A DNA stretch of 64,000 nt, from positions 3,472,001 to 3,536,000 of the forward strand of contig NZ_CP026304.1 in NCBI RefSeq assembly GCF_003054555.1. The letters are read 5' to 3'. Origin of the DNA: Streptomyces lunaelactis (GTDB lineage: Bacteria; Actinomycetota; Actinomycetes; Streptomycetales; Streptomycetaceae). A model generated the notes under the pieces. The model ran no database searches and was not told the DNA's origin. It was given only the letters and a program-made list of their open reading frames with translations. The stretch's first letter is position 1. Each line of letters begins with the position of its first letter. The position numbers and the translations under genes were made by a program. Positions 1 through 8,345 of the stretch are shown in pieces.

Positions 1-10
1 AGACATGCGA

Positions 11-73
11 CGGCCCCCGGCCAGGACGCCAATCCTGATCGAGGGCCTGACCACCGAGGAAGTTAGGGCTTCC
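11..73 (+). promoter_or_regulatory. Structured 5' leader, copy 1
   Basis: This RNA-like leader sits directly upstream of the winged-helix gene. An outer stem GGCCC (12-16)/GGGCC (43-47) encloses an inner hairpin CAGGA (22-26)/TCCTG (33-37) with a 6-nt loop. After 10 nt, a second hairpin GGAAG (58-62)/CTTCC (69-73) ends 2 nt before the ATG at 76 and contains the only purine-rich candidate ribosome-binding sequence. A second copy lies at 39610-39669 with the same architecture but different inner-stem bases (compensatory changes), which supports RNA structure rather than coding. The function is unknown; translational control of the downstream gene is inferred. The promoter lies left of the window. 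Confidence 0.6.
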
Positions 74-75
74 CG

Positions 76-1031
76 ATGGATACCCAGCAGGTTAGCGCGC
101 CCTCGCGCACCTCGTCCCGTGTACCCGGACGCGTCACCGCTTTCGGTGTGATCCACGTGGACTCGGCCCACACCAGCCGCTTCACGATCGTCGGCAACCA
201 CCTAGCCCAGCACGGCGAGTTGTCGCTCATCGCGATCGGGCTCGCCGTGCACATCCAGTCGCTGCCCGACGGGGCGAAGGTCGGCATCAAGGTGCTCGTC
301 GACCGCTTCCCGGAGAGCGAGGCCCGTATCGCCGCCGCGCTGCGCGAACTGGAGGAGCACAGCTACCTGGAGCGCACCCTGGCGCGCCTGCCCGGCGGCA
401 AGCTCGTCACGCGCACGATCTCGTACAACCAGCCCGGTGCCATCCCGGCCACCGTCGCAGCGCCCGAGCCACCGACCGAGCCCGGCCGACCGGCCTCGGT
501 CCCGGCCACGCCCCGGCCGCACGCAGCGGAACCCGAGCCCGCAGAGCCCCCGGCCCCCGAGGCCGCCCCACCGGCGGCCCCGTCGCGGAGCCCGCCCCGC
601 CCCAGCCCCGAACCGCCGACGCCAGCGCGCCCGCGCCGCCGCTCCCCCAGCCGCAGGCCCCCGACCTGGAGCGCCACCGCGCGGCCATCGACCTCCTCGC
701 CGGCCTGCGCCGCGACGAACCGCGGCTGCTCCTGGGCGAGCACGACGTCCGCCGGCTGGCCCCCGCCGTCGCCGCATGGCTCGAACGCGACGCCCACCCC
801 GACGCCGTACGCCAAGCGCTCACCACCGACCTGCCCGACCACCTGAAACAGCCCGCGGGCCTCCTCGCCCACCGGCTCACCGCGCTCCTGCCGCCCCCGC
901 TACCCGCCGCACCCACGCCTGCGAGACCCCGCGACCCGCTCCAGAACTGCGACAAGTGCGACCGCGCCTTCCGTGCCCCGGAACCAGGCCGGTGCCGCGA
1001 CTGCAGAACCGACCTCGCCGAGGCCGCCTAG
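76..1031 (+). pseudogene. Winged-helix DNA-binding protein, frameshifted
   Basis: The N-terminal half reads in one frame from ATG 76 and matches the intact paralogue at 39672-40499: FTIVGNHLAQHGELSLIAIG, the VHIQSLPDG segment, a helix-turn-helix-like block with RIAAALRELE, then LVTRTISYNQPG. A long Pro/Ala/Glu linker follows. The conserved C-terminal half (LRRDEPRLLLGEHDVRRLAP, PAGLLAHRLTALLP) and the C4 zinc knuckle CDKCDRAFRAPEPGRCRDC continue in another frame to a TAG at 1029-1031. One missing base, best placed in the C run at 578-581, explains the switch; restored length would be 318 aa against 275 aa for the paralogue. It could be a real pseudogene or a sequence error in a C-rich run. 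Role, by family, is probably transcriptional; the target is unknown. Confidence 0.7.
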
Positions 1032-1083
1032 CATGAAGGGGACGACCCCTGCCGCCGGGTACGGACGACGAGGAGCGAGCACC

Positions 1084-1671
1084 ATGACCATCGCCCCGGA
1101 CGAGGCGCAGCACGACGCCCGCCAGTACCAGGTCATGCGCGAGTTCGTTCAGTCGATGGACGACACCCTTCCCGGCAAGTTCGAGATCACCAAGGAAGGG
1201 ATCGTCCACGACATGATGTCGCCCGCCAGACCGCACGAACTCACCGTGCTGCGGGTACGCAAGCGCCTCGAAAAGGTCCTGCCGGACGTTCTGGTGGCCC
1301 ACACGGGCACCCCGGACGTGGAGCACGCGCCCGAGGGCATCATGCGGCACCCCGACGTGATGGTGATCGCCGAGGCCGACATGGAGGGCGAAGGTTCCTT
1401 CGATCCCCGCACGCTCCTCGCCGCGATCGAGGTCGTCTCGCAGTCGAACCCGGACAACGACTGGGTGAGCAAGATGCGGGACTACCCCCTCCTCGGCGTC
1501 CCGGTCTACGCGGTCTTCGATCCGCGCACCGGCTCGGGAGCGGTGCTCTGCGACATCCACTCCACCCCGGCGGGTCCTCGCTACGCCACGCGCAAGGAGT
1601 TCGTGTACGGCGAGGACGTCACCATCGGCGACTGGACCATCCCGACCACGGACCTCCCCCGGTACGCGTAG
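1084..1671 (+). CDS. Uma2-family restriction endonuclease-like protein
   Basis: 195 aa. The ATG at 1084 is chosen because GAGGAG lies 8 nt upstream and the protein then begins at the usual Uma2 N terminus. The PD-(D/E)xK-like core is visible: HPDVMVIAEADMEG followed by LLAAIEVVSQSNPDNDWVSK, then the conserved DYPLLGVPVYAVFDPR segment. Uma2 (DUF820) proteins are abundant in Streptomyces and Cyanobacteria; nuclease activity is predicted from the fold and mostly untested. It lies 53 nt downstream of the broken winged-helix gene and may share its transcript. A strong bidirectional terminator follows at 1887-1912. Confidence 0.85.
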   Translation: MTIAPDEAQHDARQYQVMREFVQSMDDTLPGKFEITKEGIVHDMMSPARPHELTVLRVRKRLEKVLPDVLVAHTGTPDVEHAPEGIMRHPDVMVIAEADMEGEGSFDPRTLLAAIEVVSQSNPDNDWVSKMRDYPLLGVPVYAVFDPRTGSGAVLCDIHSTPAGPRYATRKEFVYGEDVTIGDWTIPTTDLPRYA

Positions 1672-1701
1672 CCCGTCGCCCGGGCCGTCGGCGTACGGAC
1701 C

Positions 1702-1815
1702 TCACTGGTCCAGCGACCAGCCCTGCGCGTTCAGTACCGCCCGCCACCGGTTCCTCTCCAGAGCGGTGGCGCGGTTGGTGAACCGCCTGGGTTGGCTTAC
1801 GGGTCCAGGAGCCGG
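1702..1815 (-). other. Possible gene-end remnant
   Basis: On the minus strand an open stretch of 37 codons between two stops reads naturally as a protein C terminus, including NRATALERNRWRAVLNAQGW, and ends in TGA at 1702-1704. No start codon or ribosome-binding site is visible. It may be the tail of a lost gene; I do not recognise the family. The rest of the 1672-1886 interval shows nothing else. Confidence 0.2.
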
Positions 1816-1886
1816 TTACCTGCGGCCCGGTTGACCGTCTCGCGTCCGAGCACGAGCCACTGACCCTGGCCGGCCCTCAACGACGG

Positions 1887-1912
1887 GAGGCACCCCGCGA
1901 GCGGGGTGCCTC
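1887..1912. terminator. Bidirectional hairpin terminator
   Basis: A perfect 12-bp stem, GAGGCACCCCGC (1887-1898) paired with GCGGGGTGCCTC (1901-1912), lies between two converging genes. There is no U-tract, which is usual for Streptomyces terminators. Confidence 0.85.
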
Positions 1913-1935
1913 GTCACGTACCGCGCCCGGACGTT

Positions 1936-3093
1936 TTACGGCAGGTTGCGGGCCATGACGATCCGCTGAACCTGATTCGTTCCTTCATAAATCTGCGTGA
2001 TCTTGGCGTCGCGCATCATGCGCTCGACCGGGTAGTCACGCGTGTAGCCGTAGCCGCCGAGCAGCTGGACCGCGTCCGTGGTGACCTCCATCGCGACGTC
2101 GGAGGCGAAGCACTTCGCCGCCGCGCCGAAGAAGGTCAGGTCGCCGTCGACGCGCTGGGACTTGGCGGCCGCCGAGTAGGTGAGCTGACGGGCGGCCTCC
2201 AGCTTCATGGCCATGTCGGCGAGCATGAACTGAATGCCCTGGAAGTCGCCGATCGGCTTGCCGAACTGCTTGCGCTCCTGGACGTAGCCCTTGGCGTAGT
2301 CGAGGGCACCCTGCGCGATGCCGAGGGCCTGGGCCGCGATCGTGATGCGGGTGTGGTCCAGGGTCTTCATCGCGGTGGCGAAGCCGGTGCCCTCCTCGCC
2401 GATCATGCGGTCGGCGGGGATACGGACGTTGTCGAGGTAGACCTCGCGGGTAGGCGAGCCCTTGATACCGAGCTTCTTCTCCGGGGCGCCGAAGGAGACT
2501 CCCTCGTCGGACTTCTCGACGACGAAGGCGGAGATGCCCTTGGAGCGCTTGGTCGGGTCGGTGACGGCCATCACCGTGTAGTACTCGGAGACACCGGCAT
2601 TGGTGATCCAGCGCTTCACGCCGTTGAGGACCCAGAAGTCCCCGTCGCGTACGGCCTTGGTCTTCATACCGGCGGCGTCGGAGCCGGCGTCCGGCTCGGA
2701 GAGGCAGTACGAGAACATGCCGTCGCCCTTGGCGAGCGCGCCCAGGTACTTCCTCTTCAGGTCCTCGGAGCCGGAAAGGATCACGGGGAGCGAGCCGAGC
2801 TTGTTGACGGCCGGGATAAGGGAGGAGGACGCGCAGACGCGGGCCACCTCCTCGATGACGATCACGGTGGCGAGCGCGTCGGCGCCCGCGCCGCCGTACT
2901 CCTCGGGGACGTGGACCGCGTGCAGGTCGGCGGAGACCAGGGCGTCCAGCGCCTCCTGCGGGAAGCGGGCCTGCTCGTCGACCTCGGCGGCGAACGGAGC
3001 GATCTTCGCCTCGGCGAGCGAGCGGATCGCGTCGCGGAGCATGTCGTGCTCTTCGGACGGGCGGTACAGGTCGAAATCAGCCGATCCGGCCAA
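1936..3093 (-). CDS. Acyl-CoA dehydrogenase
   Basis: 385 aa from a TTG start at 3093, with GGGGAG 9 nt upstream. It is a full-length FAD-dependent acyl-CoA dehydrogenase of the short-chain/butyryl type: substrate-binding segment YCLSEPDAGSD, flavin-binding WITNAG, C-terminal helical domain with DYPVERMMRDAKITQIYEGT, where the Glu of IYEGT is the expected catalytic base. It carries out alpha,beta-dehydrogenation of acyl-CoA in fatty-acid or branched-chain amino-acid catabolism; substrate cannot be assigned from sequence. Monocistronic and convergent with the Uma2 gene. The AT-rich interval upstream probably holds promoter and operator. Confidence 0.93.
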   Translation of the reverse strand: MAGSADFDLYRPSEEHDMLRDAIRSLAEAKIAPFAAEVDEQARFPQEALDALVSADLHAVHVPEEYGGAGADALATVIVIEEVARVCASSSLIPAVNKLGSLPVILSGSEDLKRKYLGALAKGDGMFSYCLSEPDAGSDAAGMKTKAVRDGDFWVLNGVKRWITNAGVSEYYTVMAVTDPTKRSKGISAFVVEKSDEGVSFGAPEKKLGIKGSPTREVYLDNVRIPADRMIGEEGTGFATAMKTLDHTRITIAAQALGIAQGALDYAKGYVQERKQFGKPIGDFQGIQFMLADMAMKLEAARQLTYSAAAKSQRVDGDLTFFGAAAKCFASDVAMEVTTDAVQLLGGYGYTRDYPVERMMRDAKITQIYEGTNQVQRIVMARNLP

Positions 3094-3112
3094 GGTTTCT
3101 CACTCCCCAAGA

Positions 3113-3145
3113 ACGCTAACTACCGTTAAGTAACCTAATTTTAGA
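3113..3145 (-). promoter_or_regulatory. AT-rich promoter/operator region
   Basis: A rare AT-rich tract in this GC-rich region lies just upstream of the acyl-CoA dehydrogenase. It contains overlapping GTTAC/TTAAC-like half sites (minus-strand GGTTACTTAACGGTAGTTAG), reminiscent of TetR-type fatty-acid regulator sites, but no perfect palindrome. Assignment is tentative. Confidence 0.3.
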
Positions 3146-3259
3146 GGGCTGGCCGCCCATCGGCATACGTGAGCTTGGCGACAGCGGGAAACGTCCCCCG
3201 CAAAGGCCCCGGCTATGCTCGGGCAGCCCGCCTGAGCCCGCACTTCAATGGAGCACCGC

Positions 3260-4603
3260 ATGGCCCTCAAAATCACTGTGATCGGCACCGGATATCTCGG
3301 CGCCACGCACGCCGCGGCCATGGCGGAACTGGGTTTCGAGGTCCTTGGCCTCGATGTCGTCCCCGAGAAGATCGAGATGCTGGCGGCCGGAAAGGTCCCC
3401 ATGTACGAGCCGGGGCTCGAGGAGCTGCTGGCCAAGCATGTCGCGGGGATCGAGGGATCGAGCGGCCGGCTGCGCTTCACGACCTCCTGGGAGGAGATCG
3501 GCGAGTTCGGCGACGTTCACTTCGTGTGCGTGAACACCCCGCAGAAGCACGGGGAGTACGCGTGTGACATGAGTTACGTCGACCGTGCCTTCGCCTCGCT
3601 CGCGCCGCAGCTGAAGCGGCCCGCGCTGGTGGTCGGCAAGTCGACCGTGCCGGTCGGCAGCGCGGCCCGGCTTGCGGGGCTCCTGGCGGAGCTGGCTCCG
3701 GTGGGCGCGGACGCGGAGCTGGCGTGGAACCCGGAGTTCCTGCGCGAGGGCTTCGCCGTACAGGACACGCTGCACCCCGACCGGATCGTGGTGGGCGTGC
3801 AGAGCGAGCGCTCGGAGAAGCTGCTGCGCGAGGTGTACGCGACGCCGGTCGGCGAAGGGTCGCCGTTCGTGGTGATGGACTTCCCGACGTCCGAGCTGGT
3901 GAAGACCTCGGCGAATTCGTTCCTCGCAACGAAGATCTCCTTCATCAACGCGATGGCGGAGGTATGCGAGGCCGCCGACGGTGACGTGGTGAAGCTCGCG
4001 GAGGCCATCGGCTACGACGAGCGCATCGGGTCCAAGTTCCTGCGGGCGGGCATCGGTTTCGGCGGCGGCTGTCTGCCGAAGGACATCCGCGCGTTCATGG
4101 CACGTGCCGGTGAGCTGGGCGCGGACCAGGCGCTGACCTTCCTGCGGGAGGTCGACTCGATCAACATGCGGCGGCGCGGCCACATGGTGGAGCTGGCGCG
4201 GGACGCGGTGGGCGGTGACTCCTTCCTCGGGAAGCGGGTGGCCGTACTGGGTGCGACGTTCAAGCCGGACTCGGACGACGTGCGGGACTCCCCGGCGCTC
4301 AATGTCGCCGGGCAGATCCATCTGCAGGGCGGCCAGGTCACGGTGTACGACCCGAAGGGCATGGAGAACGCGCGGCGTCTCTTCCCGACCCTGGCTTACG
4401 CGGAGTCGGCGCTGGACGCGGTGCGCGGCGCGGATGTGGTGCTGCATCTGACGGAGTGGCGGGAGTTCCGCGAGCTGGATGTGGCGGCGCTGGGCGAGGT
4501 CGCGACGAGCCGGATCGTCCTGGACGGGCGGAACGCGCTGGACAGCGTCAAGTGGCGCGAGGCGGGCTGGACGTACCGGGCGATGGGCCGCCCGAAGGCC
4601 TGA
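3260..4603 (+). CDS. UDP-glucose/GDP-mannose 6-dehydrogenase family
   Basis: 447 aa from ATG 3260 (GGAG 7 nt upstream); an in-frame ATG at 3248 lacks a spaced Shine-Dalgarno. The N-terminal Rossmann domain begins ITVIGTGYLGATHAAAMAEL, the central domain carries GIGFGGGCLPKDIRAF with the catalytic Cys thiolate, and the C-terminal domain has GATFKPDSDDVRDSPAL. It oxidises a UDP-hexose to the uronic acid in two NAD-dependent steps, feeding polysaccharide or glycolipid synthesis. The best fit is UDP-glucose 6-dehydrogenase. Its C terminus converges on the CGNR gene across a dispersed repeat. Confidence 0.88.
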   Translation: MALKITVIGTGYLGATHAAAMAELGFEVLGLDVVPEKIEMLAAGKVPMYEPGLEELLAKHVAGIEGSSGRLRFTTSWEEIGEFGDVHFVCVNTPQKHGEYACDMSYVDRAFASLAPQLKRPALVVGKSTVPVGSAARLAGLLAELAPVGADAELAWNPEFLREGFAVQDTLHPDRIVVGVQSERSEKLLREVYATPVGEGSPFVVMDFPTSELVKTSANSFLATKISFINAMAEVCEAADGDVVKLAEAIGYDERIGSKFLRAGIGFGGGCLPKDIRAFMARAGELGADQALTFLREVDSINMRRRGHMVELARDAVGGDSFLGKRVAVLGATFKPDSDDVRDSPALNVAGQIHLQGGQVTVYDPKGMENARRLFPTLAYAESALDAVRGADVVLHLTEWREFRELDVAALGEVATSRIVLDGRNALDSVKWREAGWTYRAMGRPKA

Positions 4604-4623
4604 GCCTCGGGGCTCGGGGCGCC

Positions 4624-5193
4624 TCAAGCCTCGCCGGCGTTCGAGGCGCGGGGTTCGGGGCGGAGCCCCGGCTCGGACGGGGCAGCGCCCCGGCCGCGGG
4701 CGCGGTACGTGCGCATCTTCGCGCGCGCCCCGCACACCGACATCGAGCACCAGCGGCGCCGGCCGCCCGGGCTGCGGTCGTAGTACGCCCACCGGCAGTC
4801 CTCGGCCTCGCACGCCTTGAGCCGCGCCCATGTCCCGCTCGCCGCCGCGGCCGCGAGCGCCTCGGCGATGCGTGAGACGAGCCTGTCCGGGGCCGCGGGG
4901 CGGAGCGCCGCCGTGCCGTCGTCGGCGACGGTGACCAGCAGCGGCGCGTCGGCCAGGAGCCGGTCGAGGGCCGCGGGCGAGGAGCCCGGCGCGCGGTGGC
5001 CCGCGTGGGCGAGGCAGGCGGCGCGCAGGGCCTCGCGGAGTTCGCGGGCGGCGGGCACATCCGGCTCGGCGAGGCCGAAGGCGGCGCGGCCGTCCGCCGT
5101 GTCGAGGGTGTCGGCGCCGGTCTCGACGTCCAGCGTGTTCACCAGGGCCTCCACCAGCGCGAGTCCGCCGGGTGCGAGCGCCTTGTCATTCAT
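4624..5193 (-). CDS. CGNR zinc-finger (ABATE-domain) regulator
   Basis: 189 aa from ATG 5193, with GGAGG 13 nt upstream. The N-terminal ABATE-type region (LALVEALVNTLDVETGAD) is followed by the C-terminal CGNR zinc finger, CEAEDCRWAYYDRSPGGRRR then CSMSVCGARAKMRTYRAR, with the expected Cys pairs. Such proteins are predicted stress-related transcription factors. The last ~20 residues (GLRPEPRASNAGEA) are encoded inside the dispersed hairpin repeat at 4625-4671, so the natural C terminus has been extended or replaced. It is divergent from the VOC gene across an operator-like array it may bind. Confidence 0.85.
   Translation of the reverse strand: MNDKALAPGGLALVEALVNTLDVETGADTLDTADGRAAFGLAEPDVPAARELREALRAACLAHAGHRAPGSSPAALDRLLADAPLLVTVADDGTAALRPAAPDRLVSRIAEALAAAAASGTWARLKACEAEDCRWAYYDRSPGGRRRWCSMSVCGARAKMRTYRARGRGAAPSEPGLRPEPRASNAGEA
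4625..4671 (+). repeat. Dispersed Streptomyces intergenic repeat, copy 1
   Basis: Copy 1 of a repeat present four times in this window (also 51462, 54067, 61306), all in the same orientation. The core is CCGGCGTTCGAGG followed by GCGGGGTTCGG and the hairpin CCGGGGC-GGA-GCCCCGG with a 7-bp stem. Here it lies between convergent genes and is translated as the tail of the CGNR protein. Confidence 0.8.
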
Positions 5194-5202
5194 GGTTGCG
5201 AC

Positions 5203-5262
5203 GTTACCTCCGATACGGGAGCATGAGGTAACCGTTACCGCTTGCAGCCATGTAGCGGTAAC
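5203..5262. promoter_or_regulatory. Operator array between divergent genes
   Basis: Four copies of one half site: GTTACC at 5203-5208, GGTAAC at 5227-5232, GTTACC at 5234-5239 and GGTAAC at 5257-5262. The middle two form a perfect 13-bp palindrome (GGTAAC-C-GTTACC); the outer spacings are 18 and 17 nt. The leftmost copy overlaps the ribosome-binding site of the CGNR gene. The arrangement suggests cooperative binding controlling both divergent genes; the regulator (CGNR protein itself is a candidate) is inferred. Confidence 0.6.
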
Positions 5263-5281
5263 TCTCGACCGAGGAGGAGCC

Positions 5282-5644
5282 ATGGCCATCGCCACTCTGG
5301 GCACCGTCGTTCTGGACTGTCCCGATCCCGTCGCGCTGGGCCGTTTCTACGCCGAGGTGCTGGGCGGCCGCATCGAGGACGACGGCGAGGGCTGGGTCGG
5401 CCTGGCCCAGGCCCCGGGTACCCCGCTGGCCTTCCAGACTGCGCCCGGCTTCGTACCGCCGAAGTGGCCGGCGCCGGACGACTCGCAGCAGTTCCACCTA
5501 GACCTGACGGTGACGGACCTGGACGCGGCGGAGAAGCAGGTGCTGGCGCTGGGGGCGACGGTGCTGGACGCGGACGACAGGGCGCGGTCGTGGCGCGTGT
5601 ACGCGGATCCGGCTGGGCACCCGTTCTGTCTCTGCGCCTGCTGA
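5282..5644 (+). CDS. VOC-superfamily (glyoxalase-like) protein
   Basis: 120 aa from ATG 5282, preceded by GAGGAGG. One complete betaalphabetabetabeta pair is readable: LGTVVLDCPDPVALGRFYAE at the N terminus and FHLDLTVTDLDAAEKQVLAL then GHPFCLCAC at the end, typical of the small 'VOC family' proteins with metal-ligand-like His/Glu positions not all conserved. Substrate unknown; may be a resistance or detoxification protein. Transcribed away from the CGNR gene from the operator array at 5203-5262. Confidence 0.85.
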   Translation: MAIATLGTVVLDCPDPVALGRFYAEVLGGRIEDDGEGWVGLAQAPGTPLAFQTAPGFVPPKWPAPDDSQQFHLDLTVTDLDAAEKQVLALGATVLDADDRARSWRVYADPAGHPFCLCAC

Positions 5645-5664
5645 ACGAACCTGGGTCCGGTCCG

Positions 5665-5833
5665 GCCTAAGCGGTGTCGGGGAAGTCCGGGTGGGTGAAG
5701 GAGCGGGTCGAGGGCCGAGTCTGGCAAGGCGGAGGAAGGAGTCCACGCGGAGCGTCGGCGACTGACGACAACGCAGCCAGGCGACAGCCATCGGCCCGCG
5801 ACGCCGCCCGGACTTCCCCGGGGCCGCTCAGGC
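5665..5833. repeat. Long inverted-repeat element (MITE-like or RNA)
   Basis: Two nested arm pairs bound a ~170-bp non-coding block: GCCTAAGCGG (5665-5674)/CCGCTCAGGC (5824-5833) with one mismatch, then GGGGAAGTCCGGG (5679-5691)/CCCGGACTTCCCC (5807-5819), a perfect 13-bp pair. The interior has no credible ORF. The right outer arm overlaps the stop codon of the dipeptidase-like gene. No target duplication is evident. It could be a miniature element or a folded RNA. Confidence 0.55.
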
Positions 5834-6943
5834 GTCGAGCGCCGTGAGCGTGGCCGTCGACGGGGCGCGGCGCGGCCGGGTCGCTCTGGCCTGGAATTCC
5901 GCGTCCCGCAGCACCCTGGATACGTTCAGCCAGGTCAGGGACTCGATGTCCGCGTCCGGCCAGTCGCGGTTCAGGAGTTCCGCGATCAGGCGGGGGAAGC
6001 ACGAGACGTCCTTCAGGCTCGGGGCGTGCGGGGTTCCCGTGTCGTAGGCGCCGCTGAGGGCCACCGATTCCGGGCCCGCCACCTCGCGGACGTGGTCCAG
6101 GCGGTCCGCCGTCTCGCGGATCGTCTCGGCCGTGCACACGACCATGCAGACACCGTGGTTGGCGCGCAGGAGGCTCAGTACGTCGTCGGGGACCTGGCCC
6201 GGGTGGTGCGAGATGACGACCGGAGCCCTCGCGACCGTGAGCGTACGGCGCATCGTTTCGGGCGAGCAGCCCGAGAGGTCGACGAGTACGCCGAGGCGGT
6301 TCATCTCGCGGACGACCTCGTGGCCGAAGCGGGTCAGTCCGGTGCCGTCCGTCCAGCGGGTGCCCGCGAGGGTGACGCTGCGCACGCCGAGTGCGTGGTA
6401 CGCCCGCAGGGTGCCGAGCGAGTCGCAGAGCGCGGCGCCCGCCACCGGGCCGAGCAGGGTGGCGACGCGGCCGCAGTTGCGCGCGTCGGCCATGTCGTTG
6501 GCGCTGAGCGCGAGGCGCAGGCCCTCGGGCCAGGCGGCCACCTGGGAACGGACCAGGTCGATCTGTTCCAGGGTGGCGCTCAGGGCGCCGTCACCCGTGC
6601 ACTCCGGTGGCATGTGCAGGGCCCAGAACTGCGCGCCGACGCCCCCGTCCCGCAGCCGCGGAATGTCGGTCTCCAGCAGGCGGTCGCCCTGTTCGAGGTC
6701 GCACGACGGGGTGTCCCGCAGGACGCGGGCCAGCCCGCTGTAGCCGTCGGCTATGGGGTGCGCGGCGAGGAGTTCCCGTGCGCGCTCAAGGCTCCCCGGG
6801 GCGTGCCCGGCCGAATCGGCCGCCTCTGCCGACTCCTTCGTGCTGGGCCTTGGCATGGGCGGTGCCGGGTCGTGCGCCGCCGGATCGCCGAGGTCGCCTA
6901 CCGCGACGGTGGCCGCATCGGGGTCGTCCTGCAGATCTGCCAT
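5828..6943 (-). CDS. Catalytically dead M19 dipeptidase-like protein
   Basis: 371 aa, ATG 6943 with GGAGC 6 nt upstream. It aligns over its full length with the neighbouring M19 dipeptidase, but the metal centre is gone: the HxD pair (DGHND in the neighbour) reads DGYSG, the bridging Glu (GAEGG) reads GPVAG, the third ligand His (DLSHVAP) reads DLSGCSP, and the acid DFD motif (GGDFDG) reads SGAYDT. Only the SH of VVISHHPG remains. The reading frame is intact, so this looks like a maintained pseudoenzyme made by tandem duplication, perhaps regulatory or ligand-binding. It has an extra ~50-residue acidic/Pro N terminus. Probably co-transcribed with the active copy and purE-purK. Confidence 0.85.
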   Translation of the reverse strand: MADLQDDPDAATVAVGDLGDPAAHDPAPPMPRPSTKESAEAADSAGHAPGSLERARELLAAHPIADGYSGLARVLRDTPSCDLEQGDRLLETDIPRLRDGGVGAQFWALHMPPECTGDGALSATLEQIDLVRSQVAAWPEGLRLALSANDMADARNCGRVATLLGPVAGAALCDSLGTLRAYHALGVRSVTLAGTRWTDGTGLTRFGHEVVREMNRLGVLVDLSGCSPETMRRTLTVARAPVVISHHPGQVPDDVLSLLRANHGVCMVVCTAETIRETADRLDHVREVAGPESVALSGAYDTGTPHAPSLKDVSCFPRLIAELLNRDWPDADIESLTWLNVSRVLRDAEFQARATRPRRAPSTATLTALDA

Positions 6944-7130
6944 CTGGTGCTCCGAGCTTCGACGGCGGCTGCCGTGGGCGGTTGCCGTACGGCCACCGTG
7001 GCACGGGAGCGGCGAGGGTTCACGGCAGGGTGGTGCGTTCGGGGGTACGGCGCCTCAGCCCCGTCCCCCCGAAATCTCCGCACCCCCGCACGCCGCACTC
7101 GGCCGTCACTCGACCGTCGAGCGGCCGCAC

Positions 7131-8339
7131 TCAGCCGTCGAGCTGCTCGATCGTCGCGTTGGACGGGCCGCGGCTCGCCCCGAGCTCGCGGGCGACGTCC
7201 TCGGCCGCGCGCAGTGCGCGCACCGCGTTCTGCCAGGTGAGCTTCGCCAGGTCGGCGTCGGACCAGCCGCGGCGCAGCAGCTCCGCGATCAGGTTCGGGT
7301 AGCCCGCCACGTCCTCGAGGCCGGACGGGGTGAAGGCCGTGCCGTCGAAGTCGCCGCCGATGCCGATGTGGTCGACGCCGGCGACCTCGCGCATATGGTC
7401 GAGATGGTCGGCGACCGTCGAAGCGGTCGCCATCGGGCGCGGGTTGGCCGCCTCGAAGGCCTCGTGGACCTTCATCGCCTCGGGCGTCGTGTCCAGCGGG
7501 TGCAGGCCGTGTGCCTGCATGTTCTCGTCCGCGGCCCGGGTCCAGTCGACGGCTGCGGGCAGGATGAATTTCGGTACGAACGTGGCCATCGCGACGCCCC
7601 CGTTGGCAGGCAGCAGGGCCAGCACATCGTCGGGGATGTTGCGCACGTGGTCGCAGACCGCCCGGGACGAGGAGTGCGAGAAGACGACCGGCGCGACCGA
7701 TATGGCCAGCGCGTCGCGCATCGTCGAGGGGGCGACGTGCGAGAGGTCGGCCAGCATGCCGATGCGGTTCATCTCCCGTACGACCTCACGGCCGAAGGCG
7801 GAGAGACCGCCGACCCCGGCCTCGTCGGTCGCCGAGTCCGCCCACGCGACGTTGTCGTTGTGGGTGAGGGTCATATAGCGCACGCCCAGGGTGAACAGGG
7901 CGCGGAGCGTGGCCAGGGAGTTGTTGATGGAGTGGCCGCCCTCGGCGCCCATGAGGGAGGCGATGCGGCCCTCGCCGCGCGCCTTCTCCATGTCGTCGGC
8001 GGTGAGCGCGGCGGCCAGATCGGCCGGGTAGCGCTCCAGCAACTGGCGTACCCCGTCGATCTGTTCGAGGGTCGCGCTGACCGCGTCGTCGCCGGCCAGG
8101 TCACTGCGTACGTACACCGACCAGAACTGCGCGCCGACGCCGCCGGCGCGCAGCCGCGGGATGTCGGTGTGCAGCCGGCCGGTCTGGTCACCGGCGATGT
8201 CGAGGCGGTCCAGGTCGTAGCGGACGTGCTCGCGCAGCGCCCAGGGCAGGTCGTTGTGGCCGTCGACGACGGGGTGGGCGGCGAGCAGTTCACGCGCCCG
8301 GGCGAGGTGGTCCGTGGCTGCGTCCGTGACTGAGTCCAT
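7131..8339 (-). CDS. Membrane-dipeptidase family (M19) dipeptidase
   Basis: 402 aa from ATG 8339, preceded by AAGAGG. A full binuclear-zinc M19 site is present: [12 protein letters not shown] (HxD), [12 protein letters not shown] (bridging Glu), [10 protein letters not shown] and [11 protein letters not shown] (His ligands), and [12 protein letters not shown] (catalytic Asp). It hydrolyses dipeptides, with possible activity on D-residue or cell-wall derived substrates. No signal peptide or GPI-like tail, so it is probably cytoplasmic. It starts 6 nt after purE stops and is likely in one transcript with purK-purE. Confidence 0.92.
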   Translation of the reverse strand: MDSVTDAATDHLARARELLAAHPVVDGHNDLPWALREHVRYDLDRLDIAGDQTGRLHTDIPRLRAGGVGAQFWSVYVRSDLAGDDAVSATLEQIDGVRQLLERYPADLAAALTADDMEKARGEGRIASLMGAEGGHSINNSLATLRALFTLGVRYMTLTHNDNVAWADSATDEAGVGGLSAFGREVVREMNRIGMLADLSHVAPSTMRDALAISVAPVVFSHSSSRAVCDHVRNIPDDVLALLPANGGVAMATFVPKFILPAAVDWTRAADENMQAHGLHPLDTTPEAMKVHEAFEAANPRPMATASTVADHLDHMREVAGVDHIGIGGDFDGTAFTPSGLEDVAGYPNLIAELLRRGWSDADLAKLTWQNAVRALRAAEDVARELGASRGPSNATIEQLDG

Positions 8340-8345
8340 TGCCTC

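Noticed and set aside
1906..3129. Long plus-strand ORF opposite the acyl-CoA dehydrogenase
   Set aside because: Arg/Gly/Val-rich shadow translation with no family motif or ribosome-binding site; the minus-strand gene is unmistakable.
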